DNA from: Lumbricus terrestris
Taxonomy: Eukaryota; Annelida; Clitellata; Crassiclitellata; Lumbricidae
Direction of reading: 5' to 3'
Length of the DNA: 64,000 nucleotides
NCBI GenBank assembly: GCA_949752735.1
Contig: OX457036.1
Span: 17,834,933-17,898,932, forward strand
Under the pieces are notes generated by a model. That model made no database searches. It was given only the letters and a program-made list of their open reading frames with translations, and had not been told where the DNA came from. This document shows, piece after piece, positions 37,972 to 48,427 of the stretch (positions within the stretch are counted from its first letter, which is position 1; the number at the start of each line of letters is the position of its first letter). A program made the position numbers and the translations under genes.

Positions 37972-40900
37972 CTATAATCTAGATAAACAATCAGCTACTA
38001 CATTCAATTTACCTTTCTTATAGTTCAACAGAATGTCAAAATTTTGCAATGATAATGACCATCTGACTAACTTAGCAGATTTCGACATTGATTCAGTCAA
38101 GTAAACTAAAGGATTATGGTCTGTAAACACATTAATCTTAGAACCAATAAGAATTTCTTTCAACTTATTTAAAGCCCATATGATTGCATAGGCTTCCTTC
38201 TCAATCGTCGCCCATCTCCTCTGGGTATCTGTCAGTTTCTGACTTATAAAGGAAACGGGACGTTCTATCCCTTCATTGTCCACCTGTGATAGGACAGCTC
38301 CCACAGCAAAATCACTGCTATCACAGTACAAATTAAAAGGTTTACCAACCTCAAACATATATAAAACCACATTTGACAAGACAATCTGTTTAAGTGAATC
38401 AAAGGATTTCTGATGTGCATCAGTCCAAACAATGTTCTCAGGTACTTTCTTGCTGGTTAAGTCTGTCAATGGTTTAGCAATTTCAGCAAAATTACAAATA
38501 AACTGTCTGTAAAACCCCAAAAATCCTAAGACCTGTTTCACTTCCTTCCTGGTTTCAGGTTTCTTCAAATTAATCAAACTGTCAATCCTATCTGGATTCA
38601 TCATCTTCTTCCCTGATCCTATAAGGTGACCGATGAACTTCACCTCACTCTTACCAAACACACATTTCTTCAAGTTCAACGTTACATTATGCAGTCTAAT
38701 TTGTTTCAAAAATAATTCCAAATGTCTTAAATGAATGTCCCAATCATTAGAATGCACTGCAATGTCATCAACATAAGGTTCAGTGAAATCATGTATCGGT
38801 TGCAAAATCATATTTATCGCTTTTACAAAAGTCCGTCCAGAGTTAATCATTCCAAAAGGAACACGCGTAAATTCGTACAGTCCATTATGTGTAACAAACG
38901 CAGTCTTCCATTGATCACTCTTTTTCACAGGACAAGTCCAATAGGCACTGCGACAGTCCATAACAGAAATAAACTTGGATTTTCCGACTTTGCTCAAAAC
39001 ATCATTGACGATTGGCATAGGATATCTGCAGTTCTCAGTAAAAGAGTTAATGTATCTGTAGTCACAAGCCAATCTCAAGGATCCATCCTTCTTTTTGACA
39101 ATGACAAGTGGACTTGCCATTCTGCTTGACGATGGTTGAATGATGTTTTCTTTCAGCATCTCTTGTATTTGTCTTTCCACTTCTGCCCGGTATATTAGTG
39201 GTATTCGATATGCCATGAATTCTTTTTCTCGAAAGTCTGGTTTCAACACCACTTCATGTTCTACTAATGTACATAGTCCCGGTTTGTCCGAAAATCTGTC
39301 TGCATAACGATTCAGTACATCAAGTAATTGTTTCTGCTGTTCGCTCGTAAGATGTCCAATTTGTTCATAATCCAATTGGAGTGATTTCTGTTTTGTCTCT
39401 GAATAGTCTTCCTTCAGCGGTATTTCTACCACTGATCCAAATTCGTCATCCTCTTCCACGATCAGACCACAAGACAATGTTCTCGTAATGAACTTCCTCA
39501 TCTTGTTGGCATGAATAATCCGTCGACCGTTTTCATTCATGTCCACGAGATACGAATATTTGGATCTTCTTTGCAAGACAGTGCATGGACCATGCCATCG
39601 TGAGATTAATTTATTGGTTGACGTTGGATACAGCACGATGACGTTTTCTCCTGGTTCGAATTCTTTATCTTTTGCTCTTTTGTTATATTGACTGGCGTAT
39701 TGTTTTTGCTTTTCTTCAGCACAGCTCTCGGCGAATGTCAAGGCCTTTTCCATGTCTGCTCTTAAATTCTTCAAGTATTTTGACGGTTGAACTCCAATGT
39801 TCGGTGGTAAATTTATCTCTTTGGTCCAGCTTTCTTTAAGAATGGTTAGTGGCCCTCTCGGCAACTTTCCATAGACCAGCAGATACGGTGCCACTCCTGT
39901 AGTTGCATTAGGCACTTCTCTCAATGCCCAGACTGTAAATGGAATGATTTTATGCCACTGTCTCGGATTTTCCACAATGGCATGATGAACCATCTTCTTG
40001 AACGTTTGATTCCATCTCTCCACTAATCCGGCCGCTTCTGGATGTCCTGGCGAATCGAATCGAGGACAACACCCCATCAATTTCAGAAATTCTCTCGTTA
40101 GACTGGCTGTAAAATTCGTTCCTCTATCACTCGTTATCACTGACGGAACTCCCACATCCATGAACAACTTCATCAGAGCTTCGCATACAGCCTTAGCAGT
40201 CAATGACTTCATCAAAAAGATTGTCGGCCATCTTGTACATGAGTCTACGATGCACAAGCAATACTTATGCCCTGCTGCTGACGTCGGTTCGATTGGTCCT
40301 ACGACGTCCATTGTCATTCTTCTGAACGGCACATCCTCCCTTGGTATTGGTGTAATCGGTACTCGATCCATCACCAAACTTCGTGCTTTCAACTGACACT
40401 TCTCACAGGACTTGCAGAACTTCACCACATCTCTACGCATCCTTGGCCACACAAAGGACAATTTGATACGTTCTCTTGTCTTCTCTTCTCCCAAGTGTCC
40501 GCCAAATACTGACTCGTGCGCCAATTCCATCACCTGAATTCTTCTTTCCTTCGGCAACACCAACTGATACACCAACTGGTCCAACATTTGATGTTTCTTA
40601 TACATCAACCCATTCACCACACTAAACTCAGATCCTTTGTCTTCAACTATCTTCCACCACGACTTCAGTGACTCGTCATTTCTCTGCTGCTCTTCAAATT
40701 TCTTTGCGTCTGCCAATTGTCTTTCATCACTCGTATTCTCGGCAAACAAATCTCTCATGCTCGTGTCCATTTCACTATCACTTCCAGAATCATCATAATC
40801 ATCACGTTCACATGCAACCATCTCTTTTTCAATTTCATTGCTCCCGGATGTTACTCCTTCTTCTTCTTCTTGAACGCTTTGTTCATCATCGCTTTCTGTG

Positions 40901-42060
40901 TCATCGTCTAGCAAACTTTCATTTAGCTGTTCCTCTTCTCCTTCTTCCACTTCTCTTCTCCGACTTTGTGCTCTCGTAGTCACATTCGCTTGCAATTCTC
41001 CTTGCAATACCCTCACTGGTGGAACCTCTTTCAGTTCTGCAATTATTTCTGGATGCAGCAAGAACTTTTCTTTGTTATCTTTGCACAAGACTGCTGGAAT
41101 GCTGGCACATACCAAGGTTAAATATGGCGCGATATTTACTCCCTTGTCCTTCAAATCTCCTCCTTCGTGTACGTTATGACCACTCATCCGCACTTCTATT
41201 TTCACCAACTTAGCTGGAATGGGTTCTCCAGCCACACATTGCAAATGTACTCTGCCAATTTCTTCTACTGTCGCTCCTTTCAATAATTCCTCATTGATTA
41301 CTGGAATCTCACTACCAGAGTCAATCAGCGCTTTGACTTGCACGGGATGACAACTGTCATCATTTCCACGTATCTCTACATCTACATGCCGTAGTAAGGA
41401 CTTCTTCGTACGTTGACACTGATCTTTACTTTCTGTTTCTCGACAAGTATCCGTAATGGGAGCAGATTTTACTACTTCTCTCTGTATAGTAAACTGAGGC
41501 GTACACTTCATTACTGACTTCACTTCCGTTTCGCGGTTGTCTTGTCCTTCCAGCTGATTAGGTGCATTCATTACTTGGATCTGATTTACTCTGAGATTTT
41601 CTGCACTTCGAGTAAATCTATTTCTCAGATTTGTCATTCTTGGTGGTGCTTGACAATCCTTTATCAAATGTCGGTCTGACTGACAATTATGGCAACGTTT
41701 CCTCACAATACCTCTCTGTTCAGTGCTCTCCCGTCTGTAATTGTACGGAGTGTATGCTGCATTGCTTTCTCTTTGGCGTCCCATCACTGGAATGCGACTA
41801 TATATTTGTCTGTCACCCGTTGCTTCTCTTCTATCTTGACCAAACTGTCTTCCAGGAGCACTATCTTTCCTTACTTCATTACTTCTGGCTTGGCTTCCCG
41901 TTTCTTTGTTACTACTATTCCACCTGGTTTGCTTCGAACTATTACCCCATGCTTCATATTTCGGTTTGTCTTGAAACATTAGACCAATTCGATTGTTCAC
42001 ATGTATGTCTGCGAGATCTGCAACATTACTAGCTTGTTTTTGTTCTGTAAGTTTCTCCAT
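37972..42060 (-). CDS. Pol-type polyprotein, order NC-PR-INT-RT-RH, capsid absent
   Basis: A 1362-aa ORF. It opens with about 115 hydrophilic residues, then a CCHC knuckle (CHNCQSDRHLIKDC, about 120-134) and a protease motif (IDSGSEIP, D at 247). An acidic spacer (about 365-445) leads to integrase: zinc-finger region about 520-560, catalytic triad D585, D645, E681 (35 residues between the last two), and a module like WHGPCTVLQRR. Reverse transcriptase follows (YVDD at 1096-1099; the usual aromatic motif is unusual, MDCRSAYWTCPV), then RNase H (LYCDSSDFAVGAV about 1244, to the end). No long gag precedes the knuckle, and only about 440 bp separate the ATG from the LTR, so a capsid domain seems missing. 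The ATG at 42060 is the first Met of the frame. The order matches element 1, but sequence similarity is low, so it is a separate lineage. Confidence 0.93.
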   Translation of the reverse strand: MEKLTEQKQASNVADLADIHVNNRIGLMFQDKPKYEAWGNSSKQTRWNSSNKETGSQARSNEVRKDSAPGRQFGQDRREATGDRQIYSRIPVMGRQRESNAAYTPYNYRRESTEQRGIVRKRCHNCQSDRHLIKDCQAPPRMTNLRNRFTRSAENLRVNQIQVMNAPNQLEGQDNRETEVKSVMKCTPQFTIQREVVKSAPITDTCRETESKDQCQRTKKSLLRHVDVEIRGNDDSCHPVQVKALIDSGSEIPVINEELLKGATVEEIGRVHLQCVAGEPIPAKLVKIEVRMSGHNVHEGGDLKDKGVNIAPYLTLVCASIPAVLCKDNKEKFLLHPEIIAELKEVPPVRVLQGELQANVTTRAQSRRREVEEGEEEQLNESLLDDDTESDDEQSVQEEEEGVTSGSNEIEKEMVACERDDYDDSGSDSEMDTSMRDLFAENTSDERQLADAKKFEEQQRNDESLKSWWKIVEDKGSEFSVVNGLMYKKHQMLDQLVYQLVLPKERRIQVMELAHESVFGGHLGEEKTRERIKLSFVWPRMRRDVVKFCKSCEKCQLKARSLVMDRVPITPIPREDVPFRRMTMDVVGPIEPTSAAGHKYCLCIVDSCTRWPTIFLMKSLTAKAVCEALMKLFMDVGVPSVITSDRGTNFTASLTREFLKLMGCCPRFDSPGHPEAAGLVERWNQTFKKMVHHAIVENPRQWHKIIPFTVWALREVPNATTGVAPYLLVYGKLPRGPLTILKESWTKEINLPPNIGVQPSKYLKNLRADMEKALTFAESCAEEKQKQYASQYNKRAKDKEFEPGENVIVLYPTSTNKLISRWHGPCTVLQRRSKYSYLVDMNENGRRIIHANKMRKFITRTLSCGLIVEEDDEFGSVVEIPLKEDYSETKQKSLQLDYEQIGHLTSEQQKQLLDVLNRYADRFSDKPGLCTLVEHEVVLKPDFREKEFMAYRIPLIYRAEVERQIQEMLKENIIQPSSSRMASPLVIVKKKDGSLRLACDYRYINSFTENCRYPMPIVNDVLSKVGKSKFISVMDCRSAYWTCPVKKSDQWKTAFVTHNGLYEFTRVPFGMINSGRTFVKAINMILQPIHDFTEPYVDDIAVHSNDWDIHLRHLELFLKQIRLHNVTLNLKKCVFGKSEVKFIGHLIGSGKKMMNPDRIDSLINLKKPETRKEVKQVLGFLGFYRQFICNFAEIAKPLTDLTSKKVPENIVWTDAHQKSFDSLKQIVLSNVVLYMFEVGKPFNLYCDSSDFAVGAVLSQVDNEGIERPVSFISQKLTDTQRRWATIEKEAYAIIWALNKLKEILIGSKINVFTDHNPLVYLTESMSKSAKLVRWSLSLQNFDILLNYKKGKLNVVADCLSRL

Positions 42061-42309
42061 CTTACTTCTTTACTTCAATGATTTCCGTGAAGAAATCGAG
42101 GGAGTGGCTATGATTGCTGTGATTGGTTGACTTTAATTCTTATTGCTTGTTTATTCAAGGAGCGAGTTTTGTATACCTCTCTCTGGCGTTGCGTTGTCGT
42201 AATGTCGTTCGTATGCCCGTTGTATCTTCTCACCAGTTGTTCGGATGCTCGGAATGCTTCTCCGGTTGATCAAATGCTCAGTCTCCTTCTCCCGTGTGGT
42301 CGGCTTCTC

Positions 42310-42480
42310 GTAATGATTTGAAATCCACTGTCCGTAGCTTGGACTAAAAATCCACCGTTCGTAAATATCCCTCCGTCCGTAACTTGGATACAAAATCCCA
42401 CCGTCCGTAACTTGGATTGACAATATCCGAACGTCCGTAACTTGGATTGACTATCCCACCGTCCGTAACTTGGATACGAT
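42310..42480. repeat. Tandem repeat in element 2 leader
   Basis: About five copies of a unit of roughly 33 bp containing CCGTCCGTAACTTGGAT lie directly beside the primer-binding site. Confidence 0.85.
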
Positions 42481-42500
42481 ATCCCGCCGCTGTGTCACCA
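42481..42500 (-). other. Primer-binding site of element 2
   Basis: The minus strand TGGTGACACAGCGGCGGGAT lies 2 nt from the 5' LTR. It is complementary to a tRNA-like 3' end with CCA. The tRNA was not identified. Confidence 0.65.
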
Positions 42501-42502
42501 AA

Positions 42503-43052
42503 TGTGATCTTCCACAATCACCCACGATTTTCCAGTCTCTTCTTCAGTTCTGCAGCGCAGCCTAGGCCTAACCTATTCACTGAACTGCGGTAGCTATGGC
42601 TAGGTTATAAGTGTCTAAAGTTCTTAAACTTGTTCACTTACAACAAAGATCAGTTTCTTGTATTTTCTTCTTCGATTTCCAACATTCGCAAACAACACAA
42701 CAATGCATCAACGACGACAAACAATTCAATTGCACGACAGAAACGCCATCTTATTATATTATTACTCTAACGTCTTCTACACACGACTAGCACTCCTTCT
42801 ACAACTTCCCTCACTCTCAGCGTACACTCTCTCTTCGGTCGCACTGTCCTTCTCTCTGTCTCTCTCTGTCCTTCTCGCTGTCTGTCTGTCTCTCTCTCTC
42901 TCTCTCCGGCGACGACGCGCCGCGGCACTTTCCCGCCACTCAGTCAGCTGGCCTGTCTGTCTGTACACTCAACAATTAGCTGACCTTGAGCTGGCCTATC
43001 CGTACGCTCAACAATTAGCTGATCACTATACGTTATACAAAATTAGCTCACA
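42503..43052 (-). repeat. 5' LTR of element 2
   Basis: The second LTR copy, 550 bp, differing from 37309-37854 at a handful of sites (for example CACGACAG against CACTACAG). Confidence 0.95.
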
Positions 43053-43057
43053 ATACT

Positions 43058-43659
43058 AATAGTAAATTAGTAATCGCAACTGAAAATGTTTTGGCAAATA
43101 GAGGTCCATTTAATTAAATGTGCAGTCAAAATCAATTAGCCTATTCAAATAGTCGACAAACAATTCGCAGGGTCAATTAACTCTTTCCGCGTCTCACTTT
43201 TGACCGTACAAGTATACCGTATCAGAAACTCATTAGGGTCCATATGCCAATGATCTCAATACGTCATTATAGCTCATTGATTGGAACCATAGTTTTCAAC
43301 TGGTGTTCCACTGAACTAATAGTTCCGAAGGAGTCGACCAGGGTTTCCGCCGTAGTTTGATATAACATCCGAAAAAGCCGACTGTATAGGCCTATATTTG
43401 GGCATACTTATAAGTAGGCCCTATTGTCACATATTAGTAAAACTCGTCACAGCTTTCAGTCACTCTAGTTAATAACGATTCAATGACGTTATTAATAACA
43501 TTACAACAACATTGTGTGAATGTGTTGCTGTTGAACTTGTTGTTGTTGCTGTTTTGTTGTTGCTGTTCTTGTTGTTGCTGTTGTTGTTGTGTTTTATTTG
43601 CTGTTGTGTAATATATGGTCCGATGCAACCGCTATTGCACCTTTCAGCTGAGGCGTCTT
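43058..43659. other. No gene; (TTG)n near 43535-43600
   Basis: AT-rich DNA with a TTGTTGTTGCTG run. The poly-Gln ORF on the minus strand is a repeat artefact. Confidence 0.6.
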
Positions 43660-43810
43660 AGAGCTGTCGGATAAGTCTCCCCTCTGTTTACGATCATAGT
43701 TAATTCATTTGTCCGTTCCCTTCTAGACTACTGCAACTCACTTCTGTGTGATTCGAACTAAGCACGCCTTCAATCCCCTTCACTGCTTGGTTTCAAATGC
43801 TGGCTCATAA
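43660..43810 (+). pseudogene. CR1/L2-type LINE fragment
   Basis: One frame reads IVNSFVRSLLDYCNSLL then a stop, the well-known RT thumb-region motif of CR1/L2 LINEs (F-x-x-S-x-L-D-Y-C-N-S-L-L). Neither end is preserved. Confidence 0.75.
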
Positions 43811-44054
43811 TTTTGGACTAGATCTGTTCTTTTTCGACATCGGGAGTTTGCTATGGTTGGTCTCCATTTAGATCTACCTTCTTGCATAACTATATGGGCT
43901 AAACGAATTTGTCGTTTTTCTTAATTATATATTAGTCTCTTGTTCTTCAAAAGCATTTTCCCCCGGAGTTTCCGTGCCGAGAGTGCCTCTGAATAGTCAT
44001 TATGCTACATGTGCTATATATTTTATATATATATATATAGTTTGTATGTGCACT

Positions 44055-44262
44055 TGTTATAGCCCCCTTCAAGCACTCTACTCAGAGGCGCCCCCGACTG
44101 CAGAGCGGACACTGCATCGGAGTTTCACGCCGAAGCGCTGAGCAATTGCGAGTGAAGGACTTGTCCACGGTCCCTACGCGGCGACTTGAGGTGGATTCGG
44201 ACCTCGAACCTTCCGGCTGCAGTGCAACGACGCCACCACTACACCACCGCACCCCATATCAT
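44055..44262 (-). mobile_element. tRNA-derived SINE, inverted
   Basis: On the minus strand: GCGGTGGTGTAGTGGTGGCG (A-box region) then AAGGTTCGAGGTCCG (B box), a body with GAAGCGCTGAGCAATTGC inverted, and a tail ending in GGGGGCTATAACAAGTGC. Same family as 15955-16190. Confidence 0.8.
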
Positions 44263-44271
44263 ATATATATA

Positions 44272-46564
44272 TTAGGGTGTCCCAACAAATATTTTTCTAG
44301 AAACTTGAAATGCAGTCTCCCTAAAAAGTTTCCATATGGTCCCATAATAACACCTGTAAAGTTTTATGACACTAAAAAAATATTTAGGGGTGGCTCAAGC
44401 CGCCCAAATTTAACCCATATTGGCATAATTTGCGCCTGATGTGTCCAACTTCTAAATGCCTTTATATCCCAATCGTTGATCCTATTATAACAAATTTACT
44501 ACCCTTGGAAAGCTCGTGAATGGTAGAATTAACAGGTATTTAACTTTATTGGATACAATGGATATTTTGGGCATAGTCTTATGCTCAAAAAATGCAAAAT
44601 CGAGAAAAATTTGAGATTTTTGAACTTTGGACACAATATCAGTGCACACACAACTAATCATTGGGAGTAGTCATTACAAACTCTTGATAATGTAACAAGT
44701 CGTGGTTTTAGCTCCTCCATACCTTCATCTGCTTCATAGTAAGAAATTCTGAGGGGGCTGTGAGGTTCAACCCCTATTTGTCCTAGGACCACACAGTAAA
44801 GTTTTAATTGCACACCCCATGCAGCTACACAACAAATCAACGTCTGGACCGTTATTTTTTTACTATTCTCATACTGATCTGCTGATTCTACATCACTGCA
44901 CTCAAATTGTTCTTCAGTTCTACGTTCTACATTTACACATGTCAACAAGATTGTCACAATTGTGGTTAGAAAACATGTGCCTGTGTTTTTCGACAACCTG
45001 TACGAGAAATTGTCTCCGATCTACGTTCTTCGTTATCGTTGAGCTGAAATTCTGTATCAAAGCTGCGTCATGTTTGTTCAGCACAGTCATTTACACAGAC
45101 CAACGTTATGAAAAATCACACGTGGTCTTATACGATTGGCTATCTCGCCACTCTTTCACCGAAAGATCGAGAAAACTATATTTGAACGCAGCATGGTTTG
45201 GGAAAAACTTTTAGGAAGAGATAACCCCGTTATTCCACATTAATGAGAACTCACTGAAAGAACAGAGAGAATTGCTATCTCTTATATCTTAGGTGCTGGT
45301 ATACCAAGAATGATGTTGCATCATTTTCAGACTTGTCATCTAGAGCAGCATTGCCAGAATTATAAAGCTATGGATTAATTCAAAGAGAGCAGTGACTCTA
45401 CATGAGAACACCGCCTGACTGTAGATGTCAATCACAAATCTGAGACTTGTTTGGGTTGGATGCCCTGTAATTCACGGTCGTCAACTGTATATGTGATTCG
45501 TTTCCATCATAAAGCAATTAGATCTATATTGCCTTACCCATCCAACTTGCTCTGTGATGGCAACAGGCTTGCGAAATGCTACCGAATTGTTCAATCCAAC
45601 CATGAATACCAAGAGTTTTGAAAATTCTTGATAGTCATATTTCGAGTATGGCCACGCTAAAGCTGTTCAGTAATGAATTCTTATGATTTGTTAGATGCAG
45701 ACTGCAGTAGCATTGGTCGAGGGTTTGGTTGATGGTGAACCAGATTGGAGCATTCATCTTTAAATGGCTTGCAGAGCTTAATTACAGACCATTGATGGAC
45801 AAATTTTTACCAAGGACACAAAGAATGCACCAGGCAACTGGACTTAAAAGATTTCTGTGATGTTAACAAGATGTTACGACTGATGGCTGATGTAGAAGGG
45901 TGCAAGGCATTGCAAACTCTATTTAATATGCAGTTATTGAAAGCCGTTGTCTCAAAGCATTTGCCAATAATTAGGCCTAATGCATCACACTTTCACGACT
46001 TCAAAAGGTTCAAACTGCAACCGTTGATTCCTGTCCTGGTCCAGAGGTCAACTTTAGCACACCAACATGTTTGTAGGCTACTTCCACCAACTAGAGAAAA
46101 ATCAGACTGACAATCTGTTAACCTTATTCATTTCTACTCCACTGATGATTGCCATGTGGAGGTAGCGACCTGCAATCCTAGTGCACGACATTTACATCAT
46201 TCGTTTGCTCGAGAGCTTAACTGTCGTCCTTATGCTTGAAAAACCTCATTCGCAAATACAATAAGGTTGCATATTTGTAGATTTTAGTATTTCAGAGCAA
46301 TATAAGGTTATTAAGCAATACATAAGCACGCTAGTGGGATCAAAGTGTGGACCTCCGAAAATTTCAAACTCATAGGCCTATATGTCGCACGTATAATTTG
46401 TGACAACTTACACATATTATATGTGAGCTTTGAGCGGCCTCTAAATATTTTCAAAATGTCCAGAAATTTGGCAGGTACTATCATAGGACCATAAGGAAAC
46501 TTTTTGGAGGGACTGCATTTCAAGTTTCAAGAAAAATATTTTTCCTGTGCAATCGTGGGACACC

Positions 46565-46568
<4 letters not shown>
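44272..46568. mobile_element. DNA transposon with long inverted ends, no known transposase
   Basis: A 2297-bp element. Ends TTAGGGTGTCCCA on both sides sit in (TA)n. The inverted similarity extends about 150 bp inward (AACTTGAAATGCAGT, AAAAAGTTTCC, TAAATATTT). Interior ORFs (44658-44996 minus; 44819-45214 plus; 45871-46110 plus) match no transposase family I know and are broken by stops. It could be a decayed autonomous copy or a non-autonomous element with captured DNA. Confidence 0.8.

Positions 46569-46639
<71 letters not shown>
46569..46639. repeat. (TA)n microsatellite
   Basis: A pure TA run of about 70 bp at the transposon target. Confidence 0.97.
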
Positions 46640-46643
<4 letters not shown>

Positions 46644-48019
46644 TCAATGATTACGATACGATCATTGAGGTGCGGCGTGGAATAAAACTTGAACTTGAAC
46701 TTAAAAATCAGAGGGCGGAAAATGTGTGCTTTGCCTGGGCCCTGTAGCCTACAGTGATGTGAACAACGTGGCTTAGTAATGACATATCAATTGTGATAGC
46801 GAGCGTCCCGGAATGGCAAAATAAAAAGTTGGCGATCCAGCTATGTTTAGATCATTCATCAGCTGTGGCTATATAATTACTGCAAACGGCACGCCCTGCT
46901 TGAACGTGCTTCATATAATGAACACGTTGCAACGGTATACGATCCATCCGAAGCAGAAATGCGCTACACAACCAGCACCATGCATCACGTGACCATTCTG
47001 TTGCATTTGCGATCATCAACTATTCAACATAACGACGTCCGATTCATCAACCACGCAGACAGATTTATCCCGGCGTTGATTGGCTTACCAGGCTGTTCCA
47101 TCCATCGCCCCCTGGGCTACCGAGGTGTGCCGTTCCGGTTAAAGCTACCATAACCCCGAGATCGAGAGTTGTGGAAGAAACCTGCGGCTATACTTTAAAG
47201 TGTTGATGACGATACATCAAACTCAACGCAAACCAGATGAGGCAGAATGGACGCAGTAGTACTAGTACGGTCAGGCGTCAAAACTAAAAACAGCTTACCC
47301 AATTTTGCCTGCATGCACATGCTCAAAATGGAAACAGTAAACACCTGCTAAGTAAAACCACGATTGTAACATTTATCATCAGAAGCTGGTTCGTGTATAT
47401 ATGTACGCTTACACAGTGAATGTATTGTGTAGCATAATTACCAAAAGCATGTATAAAATATAAACTTGTCTTTCTCAGTCACAACTTATACAAGAGTATT
47501 TGCTGCTCTGTCGACCACAGTCCGATGCGGCAGAATATCATAGCAGTATTTTGAAGCTGAAACCATGCGATTCGCTTGAACGACTTGTTACAAAATAATA
47601 GTAGGCTAAATCCCTTTCAAATAGCAGGAGACTGAAGTACGATCGATTCGAAGTCCTGACCCACATTAAGTCGGTACAGGTAGCGCATTTATCTGCTACA
47701 GTTCCACGTTTAAACGTATTTCCAATTTATTCTCCCGTTAGAATCATGCAGTTCATGCGTAAACCATGATTAACTTTCTCCATTAATACTCATCAACAGA
47801 CTGGTCAGCCAGTGATAAAATGTTCCGGTTGATCACACAGACGTCTATCCAGCTACTCAGAAGCGCTCTCGACCCATCGCCAGCTAAAAGAGAAGAGTGG
47901 AACGTGGTCTCATCAATTCTAGGCATTGTCTTATAGTTCCACATGCTGGGAATTCAAGAATGCAAGTCCAGCGACAGAATTGTTTCTACTCGTATCTAAA
48001 ACAAACAACGACGAGCCAA
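46640..48019. other. No gene recognised
   Basis: 46640-46720 has GAACTTGAACTTGAACTT, a short repeat. The remainder has normal composition and short ORFs without motifs. Confidence 0.5.
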
Positions 48020-48424
48020 ACGAAATGGACATACATACAGACAGACAGATAAGCAAACAAACATACATACATACAGACATACATACATACATACATAGAT
48101 ATACACATACAGACAAACACAGACAGACAGAAACAAACAGACAGACACAGACAGACAGACAAGCAGACATATATGCAGACAGACATACAGGCAGACATAT
48201 ACACATACATACAGACATATACACATACATACAGACATATACACATACATACAGACAGACATACAGACAGACAGAAATACATACAGACAGATATATACAC
48301 ATACAGAGAGACATACATACAGACAGACAGAAATACATAAGCTTACAGACAAATATATACACATACAGACAGACGGATGGACAGACATATACACATACAG
48401 ACAGACGGACGGACGGACAGACAA
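48020..48424. repeat. (ACAG)n/(ACAT)n microsatellite
   Basis: CATACATACAGACAGACAG with drift, ending 3 bases before the stop of the next minus-strand ORF. Confidence 0.95.
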
Positions 48425-48427
48425 ATG

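Larger units (their letters stand above)
37309..43052 (-). mobile_element. Gmr1-type Ty3/gypsy LTR retrotransposon 2
   Basis: A 5744-bp element. LTRs 37309-37854 (546 bp) and 42503-43052 (550 bp) start TG and end CA, with a 5-bp TSD ATACT (37304-37308, 43053-43057). The LTRs differ by a few substitutions and a 4-bp CTGT-type indel, so it is older than element 1. It has one intact 1362-codon ORF with integrase before reverse transcriptase, a PBS and a PPT. Confidence 0.95.
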
